A DNA stretch of 64,000 bases, taken from positions 186,001-250,000 of the forward strand of contig NZ_JAKZGL010000003.1 in NCBI RefSeq assembly GCF_022549355.1, written 5' to 3'. A model generated the notes under the pieces. The model did not search any database. It saw nothing but the letters and a program-made list of their open reading frames with translations, and was not told the DNA's origin. Numbering within the stretch: position 1 is the stretch's first letter; every line of letters starts with the position of its first letter. Origin of the DNA: Acinetobacter sp. NIPH 2699 (lineage in GTDB: Bacteria; Pseudomonadota; Gammaproteobacteria; Pseudomonadales; Moraxellaceae). Made by a program: the position numbers and the translations under genes. Shown here piece after piece: positions 25,981 through 35,046 of the stretch.

Positions 25981-26811
25981 ATGTCGCGTAGACCTCGTGA
26001 ACAAGTTGATTACTTACACCTCGAAGAACTCGGTGGTTTAGAAATGCTGAAAGCCAGTTATTTTCAGCAGGAGTTCTCACGACATGTGCATGAAGGATTT
26101 TGTATCGGTGTGATTGAAGAAGGGGCACAACGCTTCTATCGTACAGGTGGCAATCATGTGGCACCGCAGGGCGATATTATTCTGGTCAATGCCGATGAAG
26201 TACATACAGGTTCTTCAGCAGTGGAGACGGGTTGGCGCTATCGGGCAATTTATCCAACACCAGAAGTGTTTAATGAATTGACACGCGATTTGACCACGGT
26301 GCATGGTACTGCACCATGGTTTAGAGAAGCGGTCTTGCATGATGAAGGCTTGGCACAACAACTCCGCCTGCTATTCGACTTATTAGAACAACCCACCAAT
26401 ACTTTACTCAAACAAACCTTATTTCTTTCTACCATTGCTTGGCTAGTATCTAAGTATAGTCAAGTGAAGCCTCAAGCTACTGAGTTGAGTAATGCCAAAC
26501 AGCGTATCTTAAATATTAAAGAGCTGATGGCATCGATGCCTGAACAAGAATTTTCTTTGGCCGCATTAGCGGATATGGCAAATCTGAGTCAGTGGCATTT
26601 TCTACGCCAGTTTAAAAAACATGTGGGTTTGTCACCACATGCATGGCTAGTGCAAGCACGTTTGCAAAAATCGCAAAAGCTATTAAGACAAGGATTAAAT
26701 TTATCTGAGATTTCACAGCAATGTGGCTTTTCAGATCAAAGTCATTTTAGCCGTCACTTTCGTCAAACCTTTGGGATTACCCCAGGTGGCTATATTGCTT
26801 ATCTCAAATAA
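25981..26811 (+). CDS. AraC-family regulator with cupin sensor domain
   Basis: 276 residues. The N-terminal half is a cupin-like ligand domain (FSRHVHEGFCIGVIEEGAQRF, then GDIILVNADEVHTGSS) and the C-terminal third carries the two AraC helix-turn-helix motifs (FSLAALADMANLSQWHFLRQFKK, LNLSEISQQCGFSDQSHFSRHFRQTFGITP). A perfect AAAGGAGGT precedes ATG 25981. The azlCD genes follow 76 bases downstream on the same strand, so it very likely controls this amino acid exporter, perhaps in response to a branched-chain or other amino acid. Confidence 0.9.
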   Translation: MSRRPREQVDYLHLEELGGLEMLKASYFQQEFSRHVHEGFCIGVIEEGAQRFYRTGGNHVAPQGDIILVNADEVHTGSSAVETGWRYRAIYPTPEVFNELTRDLTTVHGTAPWFREAVLHDEGLAQQLRLLFDLLEQPTNTLLKQTLFLSTIAWLVSKYSQVKPQATELSNAKQRILNIKELMASMPEQEFSLAALADMANLSQWHFLRQFKKHVGLSPHAWLVQARLQKSQKLLRQGLNLSEISQQCGFSDQSHFSRHFRQTFGITPGGYIAYLK

Positions 26812-26887
26812 AATAGCAATTTTATGCAATTATCGCTGATCAAATTTTGGCATAGTCATTAATCTCTTATAAACGATTGTAATTCTG

Positions 26888-27598
26888 ATGTTCACTGAGA
26901 CGATCGACGACAGGCCAATCACTGTATCACGAGCATTTTTCAACGGAGTGATCAAAATACTGCCGTTATGTGTTGCTGTACTGCCATGGGGATTACTGGC
27001 AGGTTCAATGGCGATTCAAGCAGGCCTCACGACAGGACAAGCAGTTGCTATGTCGGCACTAGTGTTTGCTGGCGCAGCGCAGTTGATGACACTCGGTTTG
27101 GTCATGGCAGGAACACCCGCTGTGACTATCATTATTTCGGTATTTTTAATTACCACACAGCATTATTTATATGCGTTGTATTTACGCGAAGATATTTCTA
27201 AGCAACCGTTAAAACATCGGCTGATGCTTGGCTTTTTACTCACAGATGAGTTATTTGCGGTCAGTATTAAAAAACAACAGCACTATATTTACTATCTTTT
27301 AGGTGCTGGTAGTTGTTTCTATCTAGCTTGGGTGCTGTTTAGTGTCTGCGGTGTGTTGCTTGCATCGTCTGTACCGAACTTAGATCAATATCATCTGGAT
27401 TTTTCCATTGTGGCGACTTTTATCGCTATCGTGATTCCCTTTATTAAAAACTTCAATACCTTGGTTGGCGTGCTGGTTTCGGTCATTTTAACCGTGGTGT
27501 TCCTAAGTTTCGGTTTTAAAAGTGCAGCAATCATGGCAGGGGTAATGGGTATGTTCACAGCGACTTGCCTACAAAATCTTCGGGAGCGTGCAGCATGA
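26888..27598 (+). CDS. azlC: AzlC-type branched-chain amino acid exporter, large subunit
   Basis: 236 residues with about five to seven membrane segments. Family marks are LPWGLLAGSMAIQAGLTTGQAVAMSALVFAGAAQ, followed by QHYLYALYLR. AzlC with AzlD exports branched-chain amino acids (and analogues) across the inner membrane. Its stop overlaps the azlD start by four bases (ATGA), confirming the operon. The AraC regulator directly upstream probably governs it. The exact amino acid exported is not certain. Confidence 0.9.
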   Translation: MFTETIDDRPITVSRAFFNGVIKILPLCVAVLPWGLLAGSMAIQAGLTTGQAVAMSALVFAGAAQLMTLGLVMAGTPAVTIIISVFLITTQHYLYALYLREDISKQPLKHRLMLGFLLTDELFAVSIKKQQHYIYYLLGAGSCFYLAWVLFSVCGVLLASSVPNLDQYHLDFSIVATFIAIVIPFIKNFNTLVGVLVSVILTVVFLSFGFKSAAIMAGVMGMFTATCLQNLRERAA

Positions 27599-27912
27599 GT
27601 TGGTTTGTCCTGATTATTTTAGCGCTGGTGGTGTTTATGAACCGCTACATTTTGCTGGAACCGAATATTCCTTTGCGTTTACCGAAATGGTTTCAACAGT
27701 CATTGCAGTACTCAGCACCATGCTTATTGACGGCGATCGCTACTCCGATTGTGTTTATGGATGAGCATGGCGCATTTCGTGAAACTTTATTAAATCCGTA
27801 TTTTCTGGCCACGATTTTAACCATTCTTATTGCTTATTTTGTTCGGCATACCTTAGTCACGATTATTCTGAGCTTGGCGTGTTTTTATGGGCTGGTGTTT
27901 TGGTTAAATTAA
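27595..27912 (+). CDS. azlD: AzlD-type branched-chain amino acid exporter, small subunit
   Basis: 105 residues with four hydrophobic segments; the AzlD pattern NRYILLEPNIPLRLPKWFQQSLQYSAPCLLTAIATPIV is clear. Partner of AzlC in a two-subunit exporter. ATG 27595 overlaps the azlC stop codon, which decides the start over a longer open frame. It is the last gene of the araC-azlC-azlD unit. Confidence 0.9.
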   Translation: MSWFVLIILALVVFMNRYILLEPNIPLRLPKWFQQSLQYSAPCLLTAIATPIVFMDEHGAFRETLLNPYFLATILTILIAYFVRHTLVTIILSLACFYGLVFWLN

Positions 27913-27945
27913 AAAAGCTTGGCACATGTTGAACATGTCCCAAGC
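27911..27945. terminator. Terminator between convergent azlD and SDR gene
   Basis: GCTTGG (27917-27922) and CCAAGC (27940-27945) flank an inner ACATGT repeat. The A-run on the left makes it a good terminator for the minus-strand SDR gene; on the plus strand the following T-run is weak. Confidence 0.7.
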
Positions 27946-27963
27946 GTTTGTCATGAAAATGAA

Positions 27964-28731
27964 TTACCGCGTGGTATAGCCGCCATTGGCGAAAATGGTT
28001 TGTCCTGTAATCCACCAGCCATCGGTGACTAAGAAACGAATCAAAGGCTCAATATCTTCGATTTTGGTTAAGCCTCCGAGCGCAGATGCCGATTTATGAT
28101 AAGCCACCGCTTCAGGTGCTTCTTGACCGTAGAAAAATGGAGTATCCATTGGACCAGGTGCAACTGCGGTGACGGAAATACCACGCTCACCAAACTCTTT
28201 GGACGCGGCACGGGTGTAATGTTCAACAGGGGCTTTTAATCCTTCGTAGGTCGAATAGAGACCTGTATACGCCGCCAATAAACTGGTCACAATGCTACAG
28301 ATTTTTCCGTGTGGATTGAGATGACGACCTGCCGATTGAATAAAGAAATAGGCAATTTTATTGTTGATGTCATTCATCACATCAAACTCTTGTTCGGTGG
28401 TGTCCAAATAAGGTTTTTTCAGCACCTGACCGACAGTGTTAATGGCAATATCAACGCCACCAAATTCAGCTTTGGCTTTTGTAAATAATTTTTCGATGTT
28501 TTGAATATCTGATAAATCAGCCTGAACCAAAATGGCTTTGACACCGAGTTCTTGCACTGCTTTTAAGGTGTCTTCGGCATCGGCTTGCGTCGCTGCGCTA
28601 TGATAATGAATCACTAAGTTTGCGCCTTGCTCAGCAAACTTACGTGAGATCAAACCACCTAAATTTTTTGCACCGCCTGCGATTAGTACGGTTTTATCTT
28701 TTAGATCATGCTGTGACATTATTTCGTCCAT
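27964..28731 (-). CDS. Short-chain dehydrogenase/reductase
   Basis: 255 residues. The NAD(P)-binding glycines are GGAKNLGG near residue 19 (an unusual form of TGxxxGxG), and the active-site Tyr/Lys pair is in YEGLK near residue 160, with Ser in SIVTSLLAAYTG. It should reduce or oxidise an alcohol or ketone using a nicotinamide cofactor; the substrate is unknown. Possible starts are 28731 and 28719 (MSQHDLKDK). It is divergent from a LysR gene 93 bases away, which likely regulates it. Confidence 0.9.
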   Translation of the reverse strand: MDEIMSQHDLKDKTVLIAGGAKNLGGLISRKFAEQGANLVIHYHSAATQADAEDTLKAVQELGVKAILVQADLSDIQNIEKLFTKAKAEFGGVDIAINTVGQVLKKPYLDTTEQEFDVMNDINNKIAYFFIQSAGRHLNPHGKICSIVTSLLAAYTGLYSTYEGLKAPVEHYTRAASKEFGERGISVTAVAPGPMDTPFFYGQEAPEAVAYHKSASALGGLTKIEDIEPLIRFLVTDGWWITGQTIFANGGYTTR

Positions 28732-28824
28732 CTTTTGTTTTGTGTGAAATTTATCCTAATTGAATTCTTTTGTTTGAAATAGTTGTTAGTATTGAACTGA
28801 TTATGCAAGAAAGTTGAATAATAA

Positions 28825-29709
28825 ATGGATAAGATCGAACGGCTAAAAATATTTTGTTTGGTGGCAGAAAAGCAGTCTTTTGCACAAGCGGCACTTCAAT
28901 TGGGACTACCGCGTTCCAATGTCACTTATGCGATTCAAGCGCTTGAAAAAGAATATGAAGTGCTGTTGTTTTATCGCACCACACGTAAGGTTGCTTTAAC
29001 GCATGAGGGTAGTCTATTTTACGATGAAGCAGTACGGTTGGTGGCCCAGTTAAAAGAACTCAATCGTTTTAAAACCCATATTCGCAGCCAAGAGGGCAAG
29101 ATCAGTATTGGCATGCCGAAACGGTTGGCAACACAGCTTTTGATTCCAAATTTACTGGCATTTTATCAACGCTATCCAAAAGTAAAAGTATTGATCAATG
29201 GCAGTGATGATTTTTCTAATTTGATTGAACAACAACTCGATTGTGTGGTGCGGGTAGGGCAAGTTCAGGATGAATATTTACTGATTAGACCGATTACCCA
29301 GACTAAGATCTGGACATTGGCATCTCCCGAATATGTTGTAGAGTTCGGTGAACCCAAAAGTTTTGATGAGTTACAGCAGCATTTCGCCGTGGATTATCAT
29401 GTCGCAAAACATTATCGTGAAATGAGTGAGCTTACGTTTCGTGATCATCGCATCAATATGCCGTATCGCTTACTGATTGAAAATACCGAAGCTTATATTC
29501 ATGCGGGTCTGGCAGGTATAGGCATTATTCAAATTCCTGCGTTTGATGCTGTGCCCTATGTGCAGCAAGGAAAACTGCAACGCTTATTTGCCGATATTCC
29601 AAGTTTGCAATTACCTGTCAATATTTTGTTGACGGATCGGCAGTATCGACCCCAGTATTTTCAAGACTTTATTGATTGGTTGGATGATTTACTCAAAAAA
29701 CAGCTTTAA
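28825..29709 (+). CDS. LysR-family transcriptional regulator
   Basis: 294 residues. The N-terminal winged helix-turn-helix (ERLKIFCLVAEKQSFAQAALQLGLPRSNVTYAIQALEKEY) is followed by the periplasmic-binding-like ligand domain (about residues 90-290). It is close to the regulators that sit opposite SDR or quinone-related oxidoreductases. Given the divergent SDR gene 93 bases away, autoregulation plus control of that gene is inferred. No T-N11-A box could be assigned with confidence. Confidence 0.92.
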   Translation: MDKIERLKIFCLVAEKQSFAQAALQLGLPRSNVTYAIQALEKEYEVLLFYRTTRKVALTHEGSLFYDEAVRLVAQLKELNRFKTHIRSQEGKISIGMPKRLATQLLIPNLLAFYQRYPKVKVLINGSDDFSNLIEQQLDCVVRVGQVQDEYLLIRPITQTKIWTLASPEYVVEFGEPKSFDELQQHFAVDYHVAKHYREMSELTFRDHRINMPYRLLIENTEAYIHAGLAGIGIIQIPAFDAVPYVQQGKLQRLFADIPSLQLPVNILLTDRQYRPQYFQDFIDWLDDLLKKQL

Positions 29710-29768
29710 TGTTTGCTTTTCTTAAGCTGTGATTGCTTTGACATCTGTCATGATTTACAGTAAAACTT

Positions 29769-29792
29769 AAATTAGAGTAATTACTCTAATTT
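29769..29792. promoter_or_regulatory. Perfect 24-bp palindrome upstream of HD-domain gene
   Basis: AAATTAGAGTAA (29769-29780) is followed immediately by its exact reverse complement (29781-29792), with no spacer. It ends 15 bases before the HD-gene start codon. The core GAGTAATTACTC looks like a dimeric repressor operator. No regulator gene is adjacent downstream. Confidence 0.65.
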
Positions 29793-29807
29793 TGTGTGGG
29801 GATAATA

Positions 29808-30572
29808 ATGCACATTGGTCAACAAGCATGGATGATGCAAACGTCAGGTGATTTATCTTTGAAAGATCGTATGACTCTATTGGGTCATAGCCTATTGCCT
29901 GTATTGAAACAAAGCTTAAAAATGTATGGCTTAGCACATCGTTCAAAGAGGACTGTATCGCAGGATTTGAGTCTTGATGATCTGTATTTACCTGATAGCA
30001 CAGATGTAAAGCAGGCATTGCAGAAGATGCAATCTTGTAGCTCTGAAGCCTTACAGAATCATTGTTTGAGAACTTGGTGTTATGCCATCGCATTTGCCAA
30101 GATGCAGGACTTAAAGCGTGATGATGAGTTATTGGCAGTGTCCTGTTTATTGCATGATTTGGGTATGACTGAACAGCATTATCAGCACCATGAAAATTGT
30201 CGTTGCTTTGCTGGGCAGGGCGCTTATGCGGCAAAAGATTGGTCGATTGAACAAGGCTGGCAAATACCACGTGCCGATCAATTATTTGATGTGATCAGTA
30301 TGCACATGAATCCTTATGTTGCACTGGATGATGGCATCGAAGCACATTTACTGCAACAAGCTGCCAGTTGTGATGTGATTGGCAGTCGTGGTTTTGAATT
30401 TTCTTTGCAGTTTAGACAACAATTGCAACAGCATTATCCACGTTTAGATTTTAATGAAAACATGATTGAATTTACTCAACATGAAGCAAAGCAACGTCCT
30501 AAATCTCGTACCGCCATGCTGGTACAGAGCGGCTTTAAGCATCTTGTAAATTTAAATCCCTATTTGAAATAA
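29808..30572 (+). CDS. HD-domain hydrolase, cyanamide-hydratase-like
   Basis: 254 residues. Conserved metal-binding residues of the HD superfamily are visible: His in NHCLRTWCYA (near 85), the HD pair in LLHDLGMTE (near 118), and a later acidic/His site around VISMHMN. The arrangement of H..RT with the AKDW and ISMHMN region resembles the cyanamide/urea hydro-lyase (Ddi2-like) group rather than nucleotide phosphohydrolases. The reaction is not certain. GGGGATAATAATG gives the start at 29808. A perfect 24-bp palindrome sits just upstream, so it is probably under repressor control. Confidence 0.8.
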   Translation: MHIGQQAWMMQTSGDLSLKDRMTLLGHSLLPVLKQSLKMYGLAHRSKRTVSQDLSLDDLYLPDSTDVKQALQKMQSCSSEALQNHCLRTWCYAIAFAKMQDLKRDDELLAVSCLLHDLGMTEQHYQHHENCRCFAGQGAYAAKDWSIEQGWQIPRADQLFDVISMHMNPYVALDDGIEAHLLQQAASCDVIGSRGFEFSLQFRQQLQQHYPRLDFNENMIEFTQHEAKQRPKSRTAMLVQSGFKHLVNLNPYLK

Positions 30573-30584
30573 CTGACCAAAATA

Positions 30585-30623
30585 AAAAACCACTTTTGCC
30601 TGCACAAAAGTGGTTTCTTTTTG
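30585..30623. terminator. Bidirectional terminator between HD gene and MHS transporter
   Basis: AAACCACTTTTG and CAAAAGTGGTTT form a 12-bp stem with a 5-base loop, with an A run on one side and T residues on the other. It serves both convergent genes. Confidence 0.85.
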
Positions 30624-30636
30624 AGAGAGAGTTGAA

Positions 30637-31929
30637 TTAGTGTTCATGTTCCAGATATTTAGGTTTTTTCGGCAGTGCCCAGCTACAGAAGAAACAGATC
30701 AGCAACATGATAATCACATAGATAAAGAAGATATTTTCAATCCCTGCATCTTTAAATATTAATGCCACAGAGGGCGCAGAACCACCAAAGAGCGCATTCC
30801 CGACGGCATAGGAAAAGCCAACACCTAAAGCACGGACATGGGGTGGGAACATTTCTGCTTTGACCAAGCCACTAATCGAGGTATAAAAACTCAGTAGCAT
30901 CATCAAGAAAATCAGCAATAAGGTGATGATAATCGGTGAGTCAGCAAAACTGCGCATCCCCGTCACCATCACTGGATAAATAAACAGAGCACTGAGCAAA
31001 CTAAAGGCCAGCATTGAGTTACGACGACCAATCCGATCCGAGAGCATGCCAAAGAATGGTTGCGCAATCATGAATACGAATAGTGCAGTAGTCATGATGA
31101 AACCGACTGTTCTGCCATCCATACCGATGTTAGTGAGGTAAGTTTTAGAATACACCGTCACCACGTAGAACGTGAGTGAACCCGCGGAGGTATAACCCAC
31201 CACCAATAAGAACGTTTTCCAATGCTTTTTGAGTAGGGCAATTAAGCTGCCTGATTCTTCACGTTCGGCATCTTCGTGCGATAAGGTTTCTTCTAAACGG
31301 CTTCGTGCCACTAAAGAAAGCAATGCTGCAATACCGCCAATGACGAAAGGAATACGCCAGCCACCGTCATTCAGTTGTTGTTCGGTCATAAAACCAAGCA
31401 GAATAACCCCGAGCAAACTGGCAAGTAATTGACCACCTGACAAAGTCACATATTGGAATGAAGCAAAAAAACCGCGTTGTCCCTTTAAGCCCAGTTCACT
31501 CATATAAGTGGCAACAGCACCGTATTCACCACCAACAGACAGACCTTGTAGTAAACGAACCATGAGCAGTAAAAATGGTGCCCACATGCCAACTTGGTCA
31601 TAAGTCGGTAGGGCTGCAAACAGGAATGAACTGAGTGCCATCAGGCAAATCGAGATCACCATGGATTGTTTACGGCCTTGACGGTCGGCAATACGTCCAA
31701 ATAACCAACTACCGATTGGGCGCATGAAAAAGCTAGCACCAAACACACCCCAAACATAAATGGCTTTGGTGGTTGGTTCCATATCTGGGGCAGTCAGTGC
31801 ATGCGTAAAATAGGCAGCAAAAACGGCATAAATATAGAAATCAAACCATTCGACTAAATTTCCTGATGCCGCACCGACAATACCTTTGATGCGACTCCTT
31901 TTTTCTTCCCGACTATACGTTTGACCCAT
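30637..31929 (-). CDS. MFS transporter, metabolite:H+ symporter (MHS) family
   Basis: 430 residues, twelve membrane segments. MHS landmarks are GNLVEWFDFYIYAVFAAYF near the N-terminus, the loop-2 motif FGRIADRQGRKQSM, and RLLQGLSVGGEYG in the fifth segment. MHS proteins such as KgtP and ProP take up organic acids or compatible solutes with protons; here an organic acid is the likelier guess, since the N-terminal half is KgtP-like. ATG 31929 is preceded by AAGGA; the frame is open seven codons further. The gene is monocistronic. Confidence 0.88.
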   Translation of the reverse strand: MGQTYSREEKRSRIKGIVGAASGNLVEWFDFYIYAVFAAYFTHALTAPDMEPTTKAIYVWGVFGASFFMRPIGSWLFGRIADRQGRKQSMVISICLMALSSFLFAALPTYDQVGMWAPFLLLMVRLLQGLSVGGEYGAVATYMSELGLKGQRGFFASFQYVTLSGGQLLASLLGVILLGFMTEQQLNDGGWRIPFVIGGIAALLSLVARSRLEETLSHEDAEREESGSLIALLKKHWKTFLLVVGYTSAGSLTFYVVTVYSKTYLTNIGMDGRTVGFIMTTALFVFMIAQPFFGMLSDRIGRRNSMLAFSLLSALFIYPVMVTGMRSFADSPIIITLLLIFLMMLLSFYTSISGLVKAEMFPPHVRALGVGFSYAVGNALFGGSAPSVALIFKDAGIENIFFIYVIIMLLICFFCSWALPKKPKYLEHEH

Positions 31930-32336
31930 ATCTGTTCCTTTCCCATCCAAGCAAGATTTTTTAAGTGAATCTTGACCGAATGTTATATACCGCTAAAAAG
32001 CATGAAAATTACACTATTTTTTATGCTTTTTCTAACAGTATTTTTATATGGCGAGAATTTGATGGTTATTTGAAAATGTGGGTTGGGACGTAAGGAGCGA
32101 TTTGGTCATTTTATTATTTTGAAAAACAATAAATTTAATTGAGAAATTAAGATAATTGTTTCTGAGAGGCAAAATTGCACCTTGCCGAAAATCGAATGAA
32201 CATTGTTTTGGTTTGAGTGAGTGGCGCCATTTTGATCGCGCATCACTGGCTGTTCTTAAAAACGTTGTAGCAAATAAAAAAGCAGCGCATATATCAATGC
32301 GCTGCTTTTTTTGTATTTTGCAGGGAGTGGCTTAAA
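31930..32336. other. Intergenic region upstream of MHS transporter
   Basis: About 400 bases. AAAAAGCAT (31995-32003) and ATGCTTTTT (32033-32041) make a 9-bp inverted repeat roughly 65-110 bases upstream of the transporter start. A strong bidirectional terminator lies at 32276-32313 (separate entry). Nothing else was recognised between. Confidence 0.45.
32276..32313. terminator. Terminator of acr1
   Basis: AAAAAGCAGCGCAT and ATGCGCTGCTTTTT form a long stem (about 14 bp) around a 6-base loop. It is a strong terminator in both directions; acr1 ends 24 bases to the right. Confidence 0.92.
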
Positions 32337-33224
32337 TTACCAATGTTCACCTGGGAACAAACGTGCATAGGCACGCTGCATGATGTTTAACTTTTCTTGC
32401 TGTCCTACTGAAGCAGTAGAACTTGGGAATAAATTAAAGCCAATCGACATCAGAATATTGTTAACGTCAGGTGCAATCGCATAGGTGATTGAAGCTAAGC
32501 GACCTAAGTTGGTGGCAATTTTCTTAGGACGTTTCACGATTGCATATGCAATTAAATCAGCCGCTTGCTCTGGTGAAAGTGTCGGTACATATTTATACAT
32601 TTTGGTTGGTGCAATCATTGGTGTGCGCACTAACGGCATATAAATAGAGGTAATCGCAATTTTGTGCGAGTGAACTTCAGCAGATAGACAACGACTAAAT
32701 GCATCAAGTGCAGCTTTAGACGCAACATACGCTGAAAAACGGGTTGCATTGGCAAGTACGCCAATTGAACTGATGTTAATGATTTGCCCATCTTTACGTT
32801 GCATCATATGCGGTAAGATATTCAAAACTAGGCGTACAGCGCCAAAGTAATTTAGCTGCATGGTTCGTTCAAAGTCATGGAAACGATCAACTGACTCGTG
32901 CACGGCACGACGGATTGAACGTCCTGCATTGTTCACTAAAATATCAATGTGATCAACAGCCGCTAAAATCTCTTTTGAAACCGCATCAATTGATTCCATA
33001 TCATTGAGATCGCATGGAAAAACGGATGCTTTTCCACCCTCAGCTTCAATCTCAGCTTTTACCTCATCTAACTTCTCTTTCGTACGAGCAAGCAATAAGA
33101 CATGTGCACCTGCCTGAGCAAGGTATTTTGAAACCGTTAAACCAATACCACTTGAAGCACCTGTGACAATGATTGTTTTCCCGTCGACTTTTTGCTGAAA
33201 AAGTTTTTTGAGTTTTGCGTTCAT
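32337..33224 (-). CDS. acr1: Fatty acyl-CoA reductase Acr1
   Basis: 295 residues, an SDR-type enzyme reducing long-chain acyl-CoA to the fatty aldehyde, the first step of wax-ester storage lipid synthesis in Acinetobacter. The cofactor loop TGASSGIG is at residues 21-28, the catalytic Ser is in INISSIGVLANATRF and the YxxxK is in SAYVASK. The whole protein, including the C-terminus ending in QRAYARLFPGEHW, matches my recollection of A. baylyi Acr1. An aldehyde reductase and the WS/DGAT acyltransferase would be encoded elsewhere. It stands alone upstream of a strong terminator. Confidence 0.92.
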   Translation of the reverse strand: MNAKLKKLFQQKVDGKTIIVTGASSGIGLTVSKYLAQAGAHVLLLARTKEKLDEVKAEIEAEGGKASVFPCDLNDMESIDAVSKEILAAVDHIDILVNNAGRSIRRAVHESVDRFHDFERTMQLNYFGAVRLVLNILPHMMQRKDGQIINISSIGVLANATRFSAYVASKAALDAFSRCLSAEVHSHKIAITSIYMPLVRTPMIAPTKMYKYVPTLSPEQAADLIAYAIVKRPKKIATNLGRLASITYAIAPDVNNILMSIGFNLFPSSTASVGQQEKLNIMQRAYARLFPGEHW

Positions 33225-33429
33225 GTAAGTGTCCTACATTAATCGAGCTGTTGTTTGCAATGTATCCTTGTTGCGATTAAACATTGCACTTTATTTTGTA
33301 CTAATATTAACCGATTTTTTTTGTTTGTCCAGTGTAAATATTTGAAATATAATAATATTTTTAGAGTAAAAGCTCTAAAACAAATGATTGTAATAGTTGA
33401 AAATGCAATAATATTTCTCTTTAAAAGAA

Positions 33430-33459
33430 TAAAAAAACAGCCTCTAGTGAGGCTGTTCT
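33430..33459 (-). terminator. Terminator of metY
   Basis: AACAGCCTC and GAGGCTGTT form a 9-bp stem around TAGT; on the minus strand a T run follows. Confidence 0.88.
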
Positions 33460-33472
33460 TATTTTATTCGAT

Positions 33473-34750
33473 TTAAACTTGGGCGAGGGCTTGTTCTAGA
33501 TCTGCAATCAGATCGTCTATATGCTCAATCCCAATAGATAAACGCACTAGGTCTTCACTCACACCAGCAGATTTGAGTTCTTCAGCATTGAGTTGACGAT
33601 GGGTCGTCGTTGCAGGATGACATGCCAAGCTTTTTGCATCACCAATGTTTACGAGACGAGTAAATAGCTGTAATGCATCAATAAAGCGAGTTCCTCCTTC
33701 TAAGCCATCTTGTACGCCAAAGGAAAGGATTGCAGAAGGTTTACCTTTCACATATTTTTGTGCTAAATGATGCTGTGGATGATCGGTTAAACCCGCGTAA
33801 TTGACCCATTTTACTTTTGGGTGTTGTTTTAAATATTCTGCAACTTGAATGGCATTTTCGGTATGGCGCTGCATACGAAGGTTTAAGGTTTCTAAACCCT
33901 GTAAGATCAGGAATACGCTGAGTGGGCTAATGGCTGCACCTGTATTGCGTAAAGGAACGACGCGGGCGCGAGCGATATATGCCGCTTCACCAAGTACTTC
34001 AACGTAATTGACACCGTGATAACTTGGGTCAGGTGTATTCAGCGCTTTAAAACGCTCTGGGTATTTACCCCAAGGGAATTTGCCGCTGTCAACAATAATG
34101 CCACCAATACTATTACCATGACCACCGATGTATTTCGTCAATGAGTGAATCACAATATCTGCGCCGAATTCAAAGGGCTTTAATAGGGCAGGTGTTGCAA
34201 CGGTATTATCAACAATCACGGGTACGCCATATTCATGTGCAATTTTTACAATGGCTTCCAGATCAATGATATTGCCGAGTGGATTACCAATCGACTCAAT
34301 AAAAACCAGTTTGGTTTTATCATCAATCAAGCTGCGTAAGCTTTCAGGATTTTGATAATCAAAGAAGCGAACTTCAATGCCTTGTTTTGGCAGAGTATGT
34401 GCGAATAGATTATACGTTCCACCATACAATGTTGAAACAGATGCAATATTGTCACCTGCTTCCGCAATGGTTTGAATCGCATAGGTAATCGCGGCCATAC
34501 CTGATGCTAATGCCAACGCCCCAATACCGCCTTCAATGGCTGCAATCCGTTGTTCAAGCACCGCCGTGGTTGGATTCATGATACGAGTATAGATATTCCC
34601 CTGAACTTTTAAATCAAATAGGTCAGCACCATGTTGTGTGTTATCAAAGGCATAGGATGTGGTTTGATAAATTGGAACGGCCACAGCCTTTGTGGTTGCT
34701 TCTGGTGAATAGCCCGCATGAATCGCTAAAGTTTCATCTTTATAAGTCAT
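33473..34750 (-). CDS. metY: O-acetylhomoserine sulfhydrylase / aminocarboxypropyltransferase
   Basis: 425 residues of the Cys/Met-metabolism PLP family. It replaces the acetyl group of O-acetylhomoserine with sulfide (or methanethiol), leading to homocysteine and methionine. Seen: ETLAIHAGY, YTRIMNPTTAVLEQRIAALEGG-like region, the PLP-binding Lys in IHSLTKYIGGHG near residue 208, and the C-terminal LVRLSIGIEHIDDLI. Length is normal for MetY, longer than MetB/MetC. It is monocistronic with its own terminator; methionine-dependent control is expected but no operator was identified. Confidence 0.95.
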   Translation of the reverse strand: MTYKDETLAIHAGYSPEATTKAVAVPIYQTTSYAFDNTQHGADLFDLKVQGNIYTRIMNPTTAVLEQRIAAIEGGIGALALASGMAAITYAIQTIAEAGDNIASVSTLYGGTYNLFAHTLPKQGIEVRFFDYQNPESLRSLIDDKTKLVFIESIGNPLGNIIDLEAIVKIAHEYGVPVIVDNTVATPALLKPFEFGADIVIHSLTKYIGGHGNSIGGIIVDSGKFPWGKYPERFKALNTPDPSYHGVNYVEVLGEAAYIARARVVPLRNTGAAISPLSVFLILQGLETLNLRMQRHTENAIQVAEYLKQHPKVKWVNYAGLTDHPQHHLAQKYVKGKPSAILSFGVQDGLEGGTRFIDALQLFTRLVNIGDAKSLACHPATTTHRQLNAEELKSAGVSEDLVRLSIGIEHIDDLIADLEQALAQV

Positions 34751-35046
34751 GATTACATCATCTACGTGAGTTAAATAGTGACCGAGTTTAGCTTAAAAGC
34801 TATCCAAAATGGTGCATAATTTATGCGATTTATTGCGTTTTTATTCATATAAACAGCATATTTGTTTTTTTCTATTTTTTATTATGACTGCACCTTTGAT
34901 CATGTAATGTCTTGAAAAAGAAAATCCTTTGATTGAGGCAAACAAATATCATCTTAACTTCATGTTAATCGGGTTTTCAGCGTATAATACGTGCGATTAT
35001 TTTTCGCTTTTTGCGATTTATTGGTTTTTCAATTGAGGAGTCCTGC
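34751..35046. other. Divergent intergenic region between metY and ettA
   Basis: About 296 AT-rich bases. TATAAT at 34983-34988 is a good -10 box for ettA, about 60 bases before its start; no convincing -35 was found. Nothing else was recognised. Confidence 0.5.
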
